A stretch of DNA of 64,000 nucleotides from Mycolicibacterium arenosum (GTDB lineage: Bacteria > Actinomycetota > Actinomycetes > Mycobacteriales > Mycobacteriaceae): NCBI RefSeq assembly GCF_024320865.1, contig NZ_JANDBD010000007.1, positions 310,001 through 374,000 on the forward strand. The letters run 5' to 3'. Under the pieces are notes generated by a model. The model ran no database searches and was not told where the DNA came from. It saw only the letters and a program-made list of their open reading frames with translations. The translations under genes were made by a program, and so were the position numbers. Below are positions 49,182-56,518 of this stretch, piece after piece. How positions within the stretch are numbered: the first letter of the stretch is position 1; each line of letters starts with the position of its first letter.

Positions 49182-49439
49182 TCACCCAGCACTCACATCG
49201 GCCCGCAGCCGCCCTTCGTCGACCTCCCAGTAGCTGTGTTCGCGGCCGTCCAGGAGCACCACCGGCAGCCGATCGCCGTACTCGACGCGCAGCCCGGCGT
49301 CGCCCGCCTCCGCGGCGGCGTCCACGTCGGTGGTCGACAGGTCGAAGCCGAGCTCGTCGGCGAGGCCAGCCAGCTGCGCTCTCGCCTTCTCGCACAGGCT
49401 GCATCCGGCTCGGGTTAGCAACATCACCTCGTGGCGCAC
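49182..49439 (-). CDS. Glutaredoxin-like protein, CxxC type (Rv0508 homologue)
   Basis: An 85-residue thioredoxin-fold protein (DUF836/glutaredoxin 2-like). The redox motif is Cys-Ser-Leu-Cys in LTRAGCSLCEKARAQL near 13-16; the cis-Pro strand is LPVVLLDGREHSYWEVDEGRL. It probably reduces mixed disulfides, perhaps with mycothiol as the mycobacterial cofactor (inference). GTG at 49439 is 33 bases from the divergent HAD gene, so the two promoters overlap. It lies immediately upstream of hemA in the same direction, with about 107 bases between. Confidence 0.85.
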   Translation of the reverse strand: MRHEVMLLTRAGCSLCEKARAQLAGLADELGFDLSTTDVDAAAEAGDAGLRVEYGDRLPVVLLDGREHSYWEVDEGRLRADVSAG

Positions 49440-49460
49440 GGTGACGAGTATCCCGTGACC

Positions 49461-49466
49461 TAATGT
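49461..49466 (+). promoter_or_regulatory. Candidate -10 box (TAATGT) for a leaderless HAD phosphatase mRNA
   Basis: TAATGT matches TANNNT and ends 6 bases before the GTG at 49473. No ribosome site precedes that GTG, which fits a leaderless message inside the very short divergent gap. Confidence 0.45.
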
Positions 49467-49472
49467 TGATAC

Positions 49473-50330
49473 GTGTCCGAGTCCGGTGCCGAGGCTGATC
49501 AGCTCGCAGACGAGCACGGCGTCATCGCGGAGGCGACCCCGTCTCCGCCGCCCCCACCCGATCTGACCGCCGCGGCGTTCTTCGACGTCGACAACACGCT
49601 GGTGCAGGGGTCCTCCCTGGTGCACTTCGCCCGCGGGCTGGCGGCGCGCAACTACTTCACCTACGGCGACCTGCTGCGATTCGGCTACGCGCAGGCCAAG
49701 TTCCAGCTCACCGGCAAGGAGAACAGCGACGACGTCGCCGCGGGCAGGCGCAAGGCGCTCTCCTTCATCGAGGGCAGGCCGACGTCGGAGCTGGCCACAC
49801 TGGGCGAGGAGATCTACGACGAGATCATCGCCGACAAGATCTGGCAGGGCACCCGCGCGCTGACGCAGATGCACCTCGACGCCGGCCAGCAGGTGTGGCT
49901 CGTCACAGCAACCCCATACGAACTCGCGGCCACCATCGCGAGCAAGCTCGGCCTGACCGGCGCGCTGGGCACCGTCGCCGAATCCGTCGACGGCGTCTTC
50001 ACCGGCCGCCTGGTCGGCGACATCCTGCACGGCGTCGGAAAGGCGCACGCAGTGCGCTCGCTGGCGATCCGCGAGGGGCTCAACCTCCGACGCTGCACCG
50101 CGTACTCCGACAGCTTCAACGACGTGCCGATGCTGTCGCTCGTCGGCACCGCGGTGGCGATCAATCCGGATGCCGCGCTGCGCAACGTCGCCCGTGATCG
50201 CGGCTGGGAGATCCGCGACTTCCGCACCGCCCGCAAGGCCGCGCGCATCGGCGTTCCGTCGGCGCTGGCGCTCGGCGCCGCAGGTGGAGCGCTCGCGGCC
50301 GTGGTTTCTCGGCGGCAGAGCGGCGGGTAG
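49473..50330 (+). CDS. HAD-IB family phosphatase (SerB1-like, Rv0505c homologue)
   Basis: A 285-residue HAD-superfamily hydrolase. Motif I DVDNTLVQG near 38-46 supplies the nucleophile and acid Asp, motif II the VTATP Thr, motif III Lys around GKAHAVRSLA, and motif IV DSFNDVPML near 212. Rv0505c is annotated serB1 (phosphoserine phosphatase), but related HAD-IB proteins act on other small phosphates or on phospholipids, so the substrate is open. A disordered Pro-rich N-terminus (PSPPPPPD) precedes the domain. GTG at 49473 is probably leaderless. Confidence 0.85.
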   Translation: MSESGAEADQLADEHGVIAEATPSPPPPPDLTAAAFFDVDNTLVQGSSLVHFARGLAARNYFTYGDLLRFGYAQAKFQLTGKENSDDVAAGRRKALSFIEGRPTSELATLGEEIYDEIIADKIWQGTRALTQMHLDAGQQVWLVTATPYELAATIASKLGLTGALGTVAESVDGVFTGRLVGDILHGVGKAHAVRSLAIREGLNLRRCTAYSDSFNDVPMLSLVGTAVAINPDAALRNVARDRGWEIRDFRTARKAARIGVPSALALGAAGGALAAVVSRRQSGG

Positions 50331-50378
50331 GCTCGCCCGCCAACAGCTTGAGACAGTGATCGGGGAGTAAGGCACGCA

Positions 50379-50909
50379 ATGGGCATCGCCGACAACATCG
50401 TGGGAACCCACTACCGGTACCCGGACTACTTCGAGGTCGACCGGGAGAAGATCCGGGAGTTCGCGAAGGCCGTCAAGGACGAGCATCCCGCGCACTACTC
50501 CGAAGACGCCGCCAAGGAGGTCGGCTACGACGCGATCGTGGCGTCGCTGACGTTCGTCGCGGTCGCGGGCCGTCGCGTGCAGGCCGAGATCTTCAATCAG
50601 TTCGACGTGCCGATCAACATGGAGCGGGTGCTGCATCGCGACCAGAAGCTGGTCTTCCACCGCCCGATCCTCGCCGGGGACAAACTCTGGTTCGACTCGT
50701 ACCTGGACTCGGTCATCGAGTCGCACGGCGCGATCCTCACCGAGATCCGCGGCGAGGTCACCGACGACAACGGCGAACCGGTGCTCACCAGCATCGTCAC
50801 CGTGATGGGCGAGGCCGAGCACGAGGGTGAGGTCGACGAGATGTCAGCCCAGATCGCCGCGGCGCGCGACGCCGCGATCAAGCGGATGGTCGAGAAGCAG
50901 AAGAACTAG
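50379..50909 (+). CDS. HadA/MaoC-like (3R)-hydroxyacyl dehydratase subunit (Rv0504c homologue)
   Basis: A 176-residue hotdog-fold protein of the FAS1-type dehydratase (UPF0336/HadA-like) family. The N-terminal part, YFEVDREKIREFAKAVKDEHPAHYS, is typical; the catalytic His/Asp region of hydratase partners is weak, as in non-catalytic HadA/HadC subunits. It may pair with a HadB-like subunit in mycolic acid elongation, but no hadB is beside it. Ribosome site GGGGAG lies 9 bases before the ATG at 50379. It follows the HAD gene on the same strand by 48 bases, as in M. tuberculosis. Confidence 0.83.
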   Translation: MGIADNIVGTHYRYPDYFEVDREKIREFAKAVKDEHPAHYSEDAAKEVGYDAIVASLTFVAVAGRRVQAEIFNQFDVPINMERVLHRDQKLVFHRPILAGDKLWFDSYLDSVIESHGAILTEIRGEVTDDNGEPVLTSIVTVMGEAEHEGEVDEMSAQIAAARDAAIKRMVEKQKN

Positions 50910-50920
50910 GCCCGAAGTCG

Positions 50921-51988
50921 CTAGCCGAGGAACATGTTCCGGCGGTTGGCCAGCAGCTGGTAGAGCGTCTGCTGGATGGTCTCGCGGACCTGGTCGGTCA
51001 GCTCGAACGTCACCATCGGATCCTCGGCGGCGTACTCGTCGTAGCCGTCGGTGGGGATCGGCTCGCCGAACTGGATGTGCCACTTCGACGGCAGCGGGAT
51101 CAGACCCGCCGGGCCTGCGAGCGGGAACAGCGGCGTCACCGGGAAGTACGGCAGCCCCAGCAATCTCGCCAGCAGCTTCACGTCGGCGATCATCGGGTAG
51201 ATCTCCTCGGAGCCGACGATCGAGCACGGGATGATCGGCGCCTTTGCCTGCAACGCCGCGGCGACGAACCCGCCACGGCCGAACCGCTGCAGCTTGTAGC
51301 GGTCGCGGAACTGCTTGCCGAGGCCCTTGTAACCCTCGGGGAACACCGCCGTGAGCTCGCCCGCTCCGAGCAGCCGGTGGGCGTCGGCCGTGCACGCCAT
51401 CGTGTGTCCGGCCTTGCGTGCCGCCTGCCCGAGCACCGGCATGTCGAACACCAGATCCGCGGCGAGCAGACGCAGGTTCCGGTGCGCCGGATGCTCGTCG
51501 TGCACGGCGACCTGAGTCATCAGACCGTCGATCGGCAGGACCCCGGCGTGGTTCGCCACGACGAGCCCCGCGCCCTCGACGGGAAGGTTCTCGATGCCGC
51601 TGACCTCGACCCGGAACCAGTGCCGGAAGAGGCCTCTCAGCAAAGGCAGGAAGATCGACTCGTTGAGGTGTTGGTCGAAGCCGAATTCGTCGACGGTGTA
51701 GTCGCCGGCCATCCGCTTGCGCACGAACTCGGCGACCGCGGCGATCCGCTGCGCGAGTTCGTTCGGGTCGTCGTCGGCGGCGCCGCCGAGGCCACCGCCG
51801 GCGCGCGCCTGGTCGATCTCGCGGACGACGGCCGCGATCTGATCGGCCGACGCCCTGGTTCCCGGATCGGCGAGGACCGACGGGTGCCTGCGTGAACTCT
51901 CGGCCCGCGCGGCGGCCCGCCGCTGAGCCGAACCTCGGCTCGAATTCGAGTGCAGTGGAATGACTTTCGCCTTCGACTCACCCGCCAC
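50921..51988 (-). CDS. Lysophospholipid/glycerophosphate acyltransferase family protein (Rv0502 homologue)
   Basis: A 355-residue membrane-associated acyltransferase of the PlsC-like (LPLAT) superfamily. Block I is NHAGVLPID near 143-151 (His and Asp of the NHxxxxD motif), block III the EGYKGLGK loop after FPEG near 210. The N-terminal 100 residues are charged and low-complexity. It would transfer an acyl chain to a phospholipid or lysolipid acceptor. GTG at 51988 is preferred to 52015 because GGAGGA lies 9 bases upstream. Follows the galE2-like gene. Confidence 0.83.
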   Translation of the reverse strand: MAGESKAKVIPLHSNSSRGSAQRRAAARAESSRRHPSVLADPGTRASADQIAAVVREIDQARAGGGLGGAADDDPNELAQRIAAVAEFVRKRMAGDYTVDEFGFDQHLNESIFLPLLRGLFRHWFRVEVSGIENLPVEGAGLVVANHAGVLPIDGLMTQVAVHDEHPAHRNLRLLAADLVFDMPVLGQAARKAGHTMACTADAHRLLGAGELTAVFPEGYKGLGKQFRDRYKLQRFGRGGFVAAALQAKAPIIPCSIVGSEEIYPMIADVKLLARLLGLPYFPVTPLFPLAGPAGLIPLPSKWHIQFGEPIPTDGYDEYAAEDPMVTFELTDQVRETIQQTLYQLLANRRNMFLG

Positions 51989-52022
51989 GTCGCCACCTTC
52001 CTCCACCCCGACCACAACCGGA

Positions 52023-53144
52023 CTACCGTCCCCAGCGCTGCGCCGCCGCGACGGCGCGGCTCTCCAGTGAGCGTACCCATTTCGGGTCGATGATCGGCGT
52101 CAATCCACGACCACGCACGTAATCGTCGAAAGCCTCCGCAGTCGTCCACTTCGGGCTATAACCGAGGTCCTTCCGCATCCTCGCGGTGTCCATCACTCGG
52201 CCGTAGCTCAGGTAGTTCAACTGCTCGCGATCGAGTTCAGTGTACTTCGTTGCACGCCTCAGCGAATCCACGGCGGACAGCGCCGGACCCGGCACCGGCA
52301 GCTGGATCCGACCCGATCGCCGGATCGCCTGCGACATCATGATCACGCCCGAGGCGCCGATGTTGAACGTGCCCGCGCGACCCGCGACGGTGGCCCGTGC
52401 CAGAGCGCCGAGGGCGTCCTGCTCGTGCAGCAGCTGCAGCCGCGCGTCGTGCCCGAGCACCGACGGCACCACCGGACCCGAGAGGTAGCGCGACAGCGCC
52501 GTGTCCATCCCCGGCCCGATCATGTTGGCGAGCCGCAGGATCGTCACCGCGATATCCGGCCGGCGGCGCGCCAGGCCGCGCGCGTATCCCTCGATGTCGA
52601 TGCTGTCGCGGGCGAAACCCTCACCCGGCGGCCGCCGCGACGACCCGTCCTCGGTGAACAGCACGGGGTCGCGAGCGCTGGAGCCGTAGACCTCCGACGT
52701 GGACTTCAACACCACCCGGCGTACCGACGGCGCCTTCTGACAGGCGGCGAACAACTGCATCGCGCCCATCACGTTGAGTTCCTTGAGCGCGGCCCGTCCG
52801 CCGGACCGCGGCGCGTAGGAGGCCGCCGACGCGTGCACCACCGTGTCGACGTCGCCGTTGCGAATCACCTTGGCGATGAACGGATTCCGGATGTCCGCAC
52901 GCACGAACTCGGCCCGGCCCATTCGCCGGAGCAGGTCCTTGCTCGGCGCGATGGCATCGACCGCGATGACGTGGTTGATCAGCGGGTCCTGCGCCAGCCG
53001 AGCCGTCAGGTAGCCGCCGAGGAACCGGCACGCGCCGGTGACCAGCACCACCTTCGGGTAGTGCACGGTGTCCTGAGAATCGTTCGCACCGCCGGCATTC
53101 GAGCCCTGCGGTGGCCGAACCCCCGAGCGCCCGTCTGCATCCAT
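52023..53144 (-). CDS. galE2: Atypical SDR epimerase-like protein (GalE2-like, Rv0501 homologue)
   Basis: A 373-residue extended SDR-fold protein. The NAD site VTGACRFLGGYLTARLA is near 35-51. The catalytic Tyr-x-x-x-Lys motif of epimerases is missing: the corresponding segment reads FARDSIDIEGYARGLARR, with no Lys at the expected spacing, while the Ser region (VVLKSTSEVYG) survives. It may therefore be a binding or regulatory relative rather than an active epimerase, or use another proton donor. The same is true of the M. tuberculosis homologue as I recall it. It lies upstream of the acyltransferase, with the 33-residue basic gene further upstream. Confidence 0.8.
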   Translation of the reverse strand: MDADGRSGVRPPQGSNAGGANDSQDTVHYPKVVLVTGACRFLGGYLTARLAQDPLINHVIAVDAIAPSKDLLRRMGRAEFVRADIRNPFIAKVIRNGDVDTVVHASAASYAPRSGGRAALKELNVMGAMQLFAACQKAPSVRRVVLKSTSEVYGSSARDPVLFTEDGSSRRPPGEGFARDSIDIEGYARGLARRRPDIAVTILRLANMIGPGMDTALSRYLSGPVVPSVLGHDARLQLLHEQDALGALARATVAGRAGTFNIGASGVIMMSQAIRRSGRIQLPVPGPALSAVDSLRRATKYTELDREQLNYLSYGRVMDTARMRKDLGYSPKWTTAEAFDDYVRGRGLTPIIDPKWVRSLESRAVAAAQRWGR

Positions 53145-53173
53145 CGGGACAGCCTAGCGGCAGTGGCGCGAGG

Positions 53174-53275
53174 TTACTTGCCGAGTTTTCTGCGCTGCAC
53201 CCGCGTGCGACGAAGCAGCTTGCGGTGCTTCTTCTTCGACATGCGCTTGCGACGCTTCTTGATGACTGAACCCAT
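53174..53275 (-). CDS. 33-residue basic protein, AURKAIP1/COX24 domain (Rv0500B-like)
   Basis: ATG at 53275 to the stop at 53174 gives 33 residues, more than half of them Lys or Arg, with [18 protein letters not shown] in the middle. This matches the short AURKAIP1/COX24-domain proteins of mycobacteria; the mitochondrial relatives are ribosome-associated, and a ribosomal role is plausible here. GGAG lies 4 bases before the ATG. The composition is far from any random frame, supporting a real gene. Confidence 0.8.
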
Positions 53276-53425
53276 GTACTCCGCTACCTACCTACCGACT
53301 GCACGGCGAGACGCGATACTGACGCGTTCTCAGCACGTTGCTTGACACGACTTAACCCGGCCACCCTACCGGAGGACGGGCCACGGACTGAAATGGCCCG
53401 ACCCGCCCACCCGACGGGGCGGCTG

Positions 53426-53692
53426 TCAGCCCGCGTCGAAGTACGACGTCTCCAGCAGGTCGTGAACCGCCTTGGCGTGCACGCGGAACGACCGCCCCAC
53501 CCGCACCGCGGGCAGTTCGCCGTTGTGGACCAGTCGATAAACGGTCATCTTGCTCACCCGCATGAGGCTGGCCACCTCGGCGACGGTGAGAAATTGAGCT
53601 CGGGGGGCCTGGCCTTCGCCAGCTCCGCCGGCAGCGGCGTCACGCGCCGGCTTACCGGAATCGCGCCCCGATGGCCCGTTCATAGACGTCAT
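53426..53692 (-). CDS. BldC/excisionase-type helix-turn-helix protein (Rv0500A-like)
   Basis: An 88-residue DNA-binding protein. The MerR/BldC-like helix-turn-helix lies at about 33-75: QFLTVAEVASLMRVSKMTVYRLVHNGELPAVRVGRSFRVH. The N-terminal 30 residues are Gly/Ala-rich and probably disordered. Single-domain proteins of this type act as developmental or housekeeping regulators in actinobacteria. ATG at 53692 is preferred; an internal ATG at 53683 is possible. Operon order proC, HTH, 33-residue gene, galE2-like follows M. tuberculosis. Confidence 0.87.
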   Translation of the reverse strand: MTSMNGPSGRDSGKPARDAAAGGAGEGQAPRAQFLTVAEVASLMRVSKMTVYRLVHNGELPAVRVGRSFRVHAKAVHDLLETSYFDAG

Positions 53693-53829
53693 CGCAACCC
53701 AATCCATCAGGCACGCCGACGTCAGCGGCTTCCCCACCGCTGACGCAGAAGCGTGCATACACGAGGAGAATAGCGTGGCAGGTGGGGTTATTGCGACGGG
53801 TGTGGACGAATCCGTTGGAAATTCATTAA

Positions 53830-54690
53830 CTACTCTGATGTAATTCCTAGCTGCTCAGAGCGTGTTTTCGCAGCTGACACCGCATCCGCGACCGCCGCGC
53901 GCAGCCCCCCGCGCTCCAGTTCCCGCAGCCCAGCGGCAGTGGTTCCGCCAGGCGACGTGACCTGTGCTCGCAGCTGCGCCGCGCTGGTGTCGACCACGGT
54001 GTCGTCGCCCTGCTTCTGCGCGTCCATGCGCTGCAGCAGCATCGCGGCCGAGCCGTCCATCGTCTGGACCACCAGATCGGTGGCGACCTCGCGAGGCAGA
54101 CCCTCGGCTACGCCGGCGTCGACGAGCGCCTCGATCATCAGGAAGAAGTACGCGGGCCCGGACCCCGATACCGCGGTCACGACGTCCATCTGACTCTCCG
54201 GAACCTCGAGCACGCCGCCGACGGCCTTGAATATCGCGGCCACCTCCTTGACCTGCTCGGGGGTCGCGAACCTGCCGGGGGCCATCGCGCTCACGCCCGC
54301 ACCGACCAGCGCGGGCGTATTCGGCATCACCCGAACCACCGGCGCACCGGCGGGCAGCTTCGCCTCGTAGTAGGCCGTGCTGACGCCGGCGGCCACGGAG
54401 ACGAAAACCTGCTCGGCGCTGTTGTTCTCGGCCTGCGTCGCGCCCTCGGCGATGTCGACCAGGGCCGTCGCCACGTCCGACGGCTTGACGGCGATCACGA
54501 TGTAGGTCGCGTTCTCCGCCGCGTCGGCGACCGACGTCTGCAGCACCGAGTACTTCTCCGACAGGAACCTCGCCCGCTCCGGGTTCTTCTCGGCGACGGC
54601 GATGTCCTTCGCCTGCCGCCCCGCTCGCAGGAGCCCGGAAAGCAGTGCCTCCCCGATGCTTCCACCACCGATGATCGCGATTCTCGCCAC
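53830..54690 (-). CDS. proC: Pyrroline-5-carboxylate reductase ProC
   Basis: A 286-residue NAD(P)H-dependent enzyme for the last step of proline synthesis. Nucleotide-binding IAIIGGGSIGEALLSGLL at 4-21; VVRVMPNTPALVGAG near 120 and the C-terminal AVSGSGPAYFFLMIEALVDAGV near 170 and SPGGTTAAGLREL near 255 are the family signatures. GTG at 54690 starts the ARIAIIGG strand. A 137-base gap separates it from the HTH gene. Confidence 0.95.
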   Translation of the reverse strand: MARIAIIGGGSIGEALLSGLLRAGRQAKDIAVAEKNPERARFLSEKYSVLQTSVADAAENATYIVIAVKPSDVATALVDIAEGATQAENNSAEQVFVSVAAGVSTAYYEAKLPAGAPVVRVMPNTPALVGAGVSAMAPGRFATPEQVKEVAAIFKAVGGVLEVPESQMDVVTAVSGSGPAYFFLMIEALVDAGVAEGLPREVATDLVVQTMDGSAAMLLQRMDAQKQGDDTVVDTSAAQLRAQVTSPGGTTAAGLRELERGGLRAAVADAVSAAKTRSEQLGITSE

Positions 54691-54756
54691 GCGCCAAGCA
54701 TTGCACGACGGCTCCGGTTCGGACGGGCGGCTCCGGTTGAATCGACGCCTCGGGCG

Positions 54757-55629
54757 TCAGGCGGGGGCGGGCACCAACGCCAACTGCCGCGACTGCACGA
54801 TGATGCGACCCTCACAGTCCACGACGACGTGATCCTCGTCGAACCACTCCTGGCCGATCTGTGTCGTCGTCGCGATCACCCGCAGCCACCCGTCGGCCGG
54901 AATGCCGCGTAGATACGCCGTCAGCTGCACCGTGGGCGCCCACCCGAACCTGTTCACCCCGAACGTCACCGGAGCCGACACGTCGCCGCACAGCAGTGCG
55001 AACAGCACGTCCGGGGCGCCCTCCCTCGGCCGGACCCAGTACTCGATCATCGGCGGCCCACCGTCGGCCCTGGGCGCCATGGTCGACAGCGACGGCCGGA
55101 TGTCACAGCCGTGGGCCAGGTGCACGATGTCGGCCATCGGATGCCCCGGCCCGATCGGCTCCAGGCCGGGCGGCGGATCCGGCGTCATGAGGTTGATCAC
55201 CGGGTTGACCGATAGCAGCGGATCCGTGTGGCCCTCGGGTTGCGCGAGCGTGATCACCGCGCGGACGGCGGTCTTCTCACGCTGGTTGAGTTCGACGTCG
55301 ACCAGGTTCACCCGGCGGCCTCGCTTGCGGACCGTGCAGACCACCCGCAGGGCGCCGGGGTCGGGCGCCCACAGGAAGCTGCCCGACACCGCGATCGGTT
55401 CGACGCCGGGCTGAGCTCCATCGATCCCCCGGTCGCTGCGCTCCTGCCCGCCGAGCGACGCTCTGGCCGCCTTCGCCATCAGCGCCAGCATCGCGCCGCC
55501 GTGCACCTTCTCGCCGATGGTCCAGTGCTCGTTGAGGACGCCTTCGAAGACCGCGTACGTGGTACCGTCCCGCTCCTCGGCCGACACCTCGGTCAGCGCC
55601 ATCGCGTCGTCGAATCGGGTCGAGTTCAT
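54757..55629 (-). CDS. Thioesterase/hotdog-fold acyl-CoA hydrolase-like protein (Rv0499 homologue)
   Basis: A 290-residue double-hotdog protein. The first hotdog carries HGGAMLALMAKAARAS near 44-59 and the second DEDHVVVDCEGRIIVQSRQL near 265-284, as in TesB-like thioesterases. It probably cleaves or handles acyl-CoA esters. ATG at 55629 has a strong GGAGGGGAG ribosome site 4 bases upstream. It is separated by 23 bases from the sugar isomerase gene, with which it is likely co-transcribed. Confidence 0.83.
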   Translation of the reverse strand: MNSTRFDDAMALTEVSAEERDGTTYAVFEGVLNEHWTIGEKVHGGAMLALMAKAARASLGGQERSDRGIDGAQPGVEPIAVSGSFLWAPDPGALRVVCTVRKRGRRVNLVDVELNQREKTAVRAVITLAQPEGHTDPLLSVNPVINLMTPDPPPGLEPIGPGHPMADIVHLAHGCDIRPSLSTMAPRADGGPPMIEYWVRPREGAPDVLFALLCGDVSAPVTFGVNRFGWAPTVQLTAYLRGIPADGWLRVIATTTQIGQEWFDEDHVVVDCEGRIIVQSRQLALVPAPA

Positions 55630-55652
55630 AGCTCCCCTCCGTGATTTCGCCA

Positions 55653-56498
55653 CTAACGCAACAGGTGGGCTCGAGCGAACTCGAGCGATTCGACGAGCAG
55701 TTCCTCGCGTTCGGCGGCGTTGCGCGCCCGCGAGGTGGTGACCTCCAGGATCACGTGGCCCGCGAAATCGCTGGCGGCCAGCATCTGACAGATCTCGACG
55801 GCCGGCTGCGAGCCGCGGCCGGGCACCAGGTGTTCGTCGGTGGACGCGCCGCTGCCGTCGCACAGGTGCAGGTGCACCAACCCGTCGCCCATCCGCTGCG
55901 CCATCTCGATGGCGTCGGTGCCCGCGGTCGCCGAATGCGACAGGTCGAGGGTGTAGTGCGCGTGCCCGCCGTCGAGCGGGTCGTACGACGGCGCGAACGC
56001 CGAGATGGCCGGGCCGGGGCTGCCGCCGCGTTTCCGCATCCGCTCGATCGACGGCTGCCCGGTGCCCCAGATCCGGTCCGCGCGGAACGGGAACATGTTC
56101 TCCACGGCGACCATGACGTCGCTGCTCGACTCGAGCTCGGCCACTTGATCGCCGAACCCCTCCGCGTACCGGCGCTGCCACCGGAACGGCGGATGCACGA
56201 CGACGGTCTGGGCGCCCAGTTCCTCGGCGGCGCGCACGCTGCGCTCCAGCTTGGGGATGGGGTTGGCGCCCCACACGCGCTGCGAGATCAGCAGGCAGGG
56301 CGCGTGCACGCTGAGCACCGGCACGTCGTAGTCGGCCGACAGCTTCGCGATGGCCTTGACGTCCTGGCTGGCCGCTTCGGCCCACACCATCAGCTCGACG
56401 CCGTCGTACCCGAGGCGCGCCGCGTACTCGAAAGCAGCCTCGGTCCGCAGGGGATAGACCGAGGCCGTCGACAGACCGACCTTGATAGCAGGGCGCAC
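55653..56498 (-). CDS. Sugar phosphate isomerase/epimerase family protein (Rv0498 homologue)
   Basis: A 281-residue TIM-barrel protein of the AP endonuclease 2/xylose isomerase-like family. Metal-binding residues lie in VELMVWAE near 36, SVHAPC near 63, VVHPPF near 100, VAVENMFPF near 130 and HLHLCDGSG near 210. Such proteins use divalent metal to isomerise or epimerise sugars or inositols. GTG at 56498 begins the VRPAIKVGLSTASVYP strand; no clear ribosome site is visible. It is 20 bases from the end of the acidic membrane gene. Confidence 0.83.
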   Translation of the reverse strand: MRPAIKVGLSTASVYPLRTEAAFEYAARLGYDGVELMVWAEAASQDVKAIAKLSADYDVPVLSVHAPCLLISQRVWGANPIPKLERSVRAAEELGAQTVVVHPPFRWQRRYAEGFGDQVAELESSSDVMVAVENMFPFRADRIWGTGQPSIERMRKRGGSPGPAISAFAPSYDPLDGGHAHYTLDLSHSATAGTDAIEMAQRMGDGLVHLHLCDGSGASTDEHLVPGRGSQPAVEICQMLAASDFAGHVILEVTTSRARNAAEREELLVESLEFARAHLLR

Positions 56499-56518
56499 TG
56501 AGGAGATATCTTGGCGCG

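Noticed and set aside
53281..53296. Three CTAC repeats upstream of the 33-residue gene
   Set aside because: Too short to be a meaningful repeat element; such runs arise by chance.
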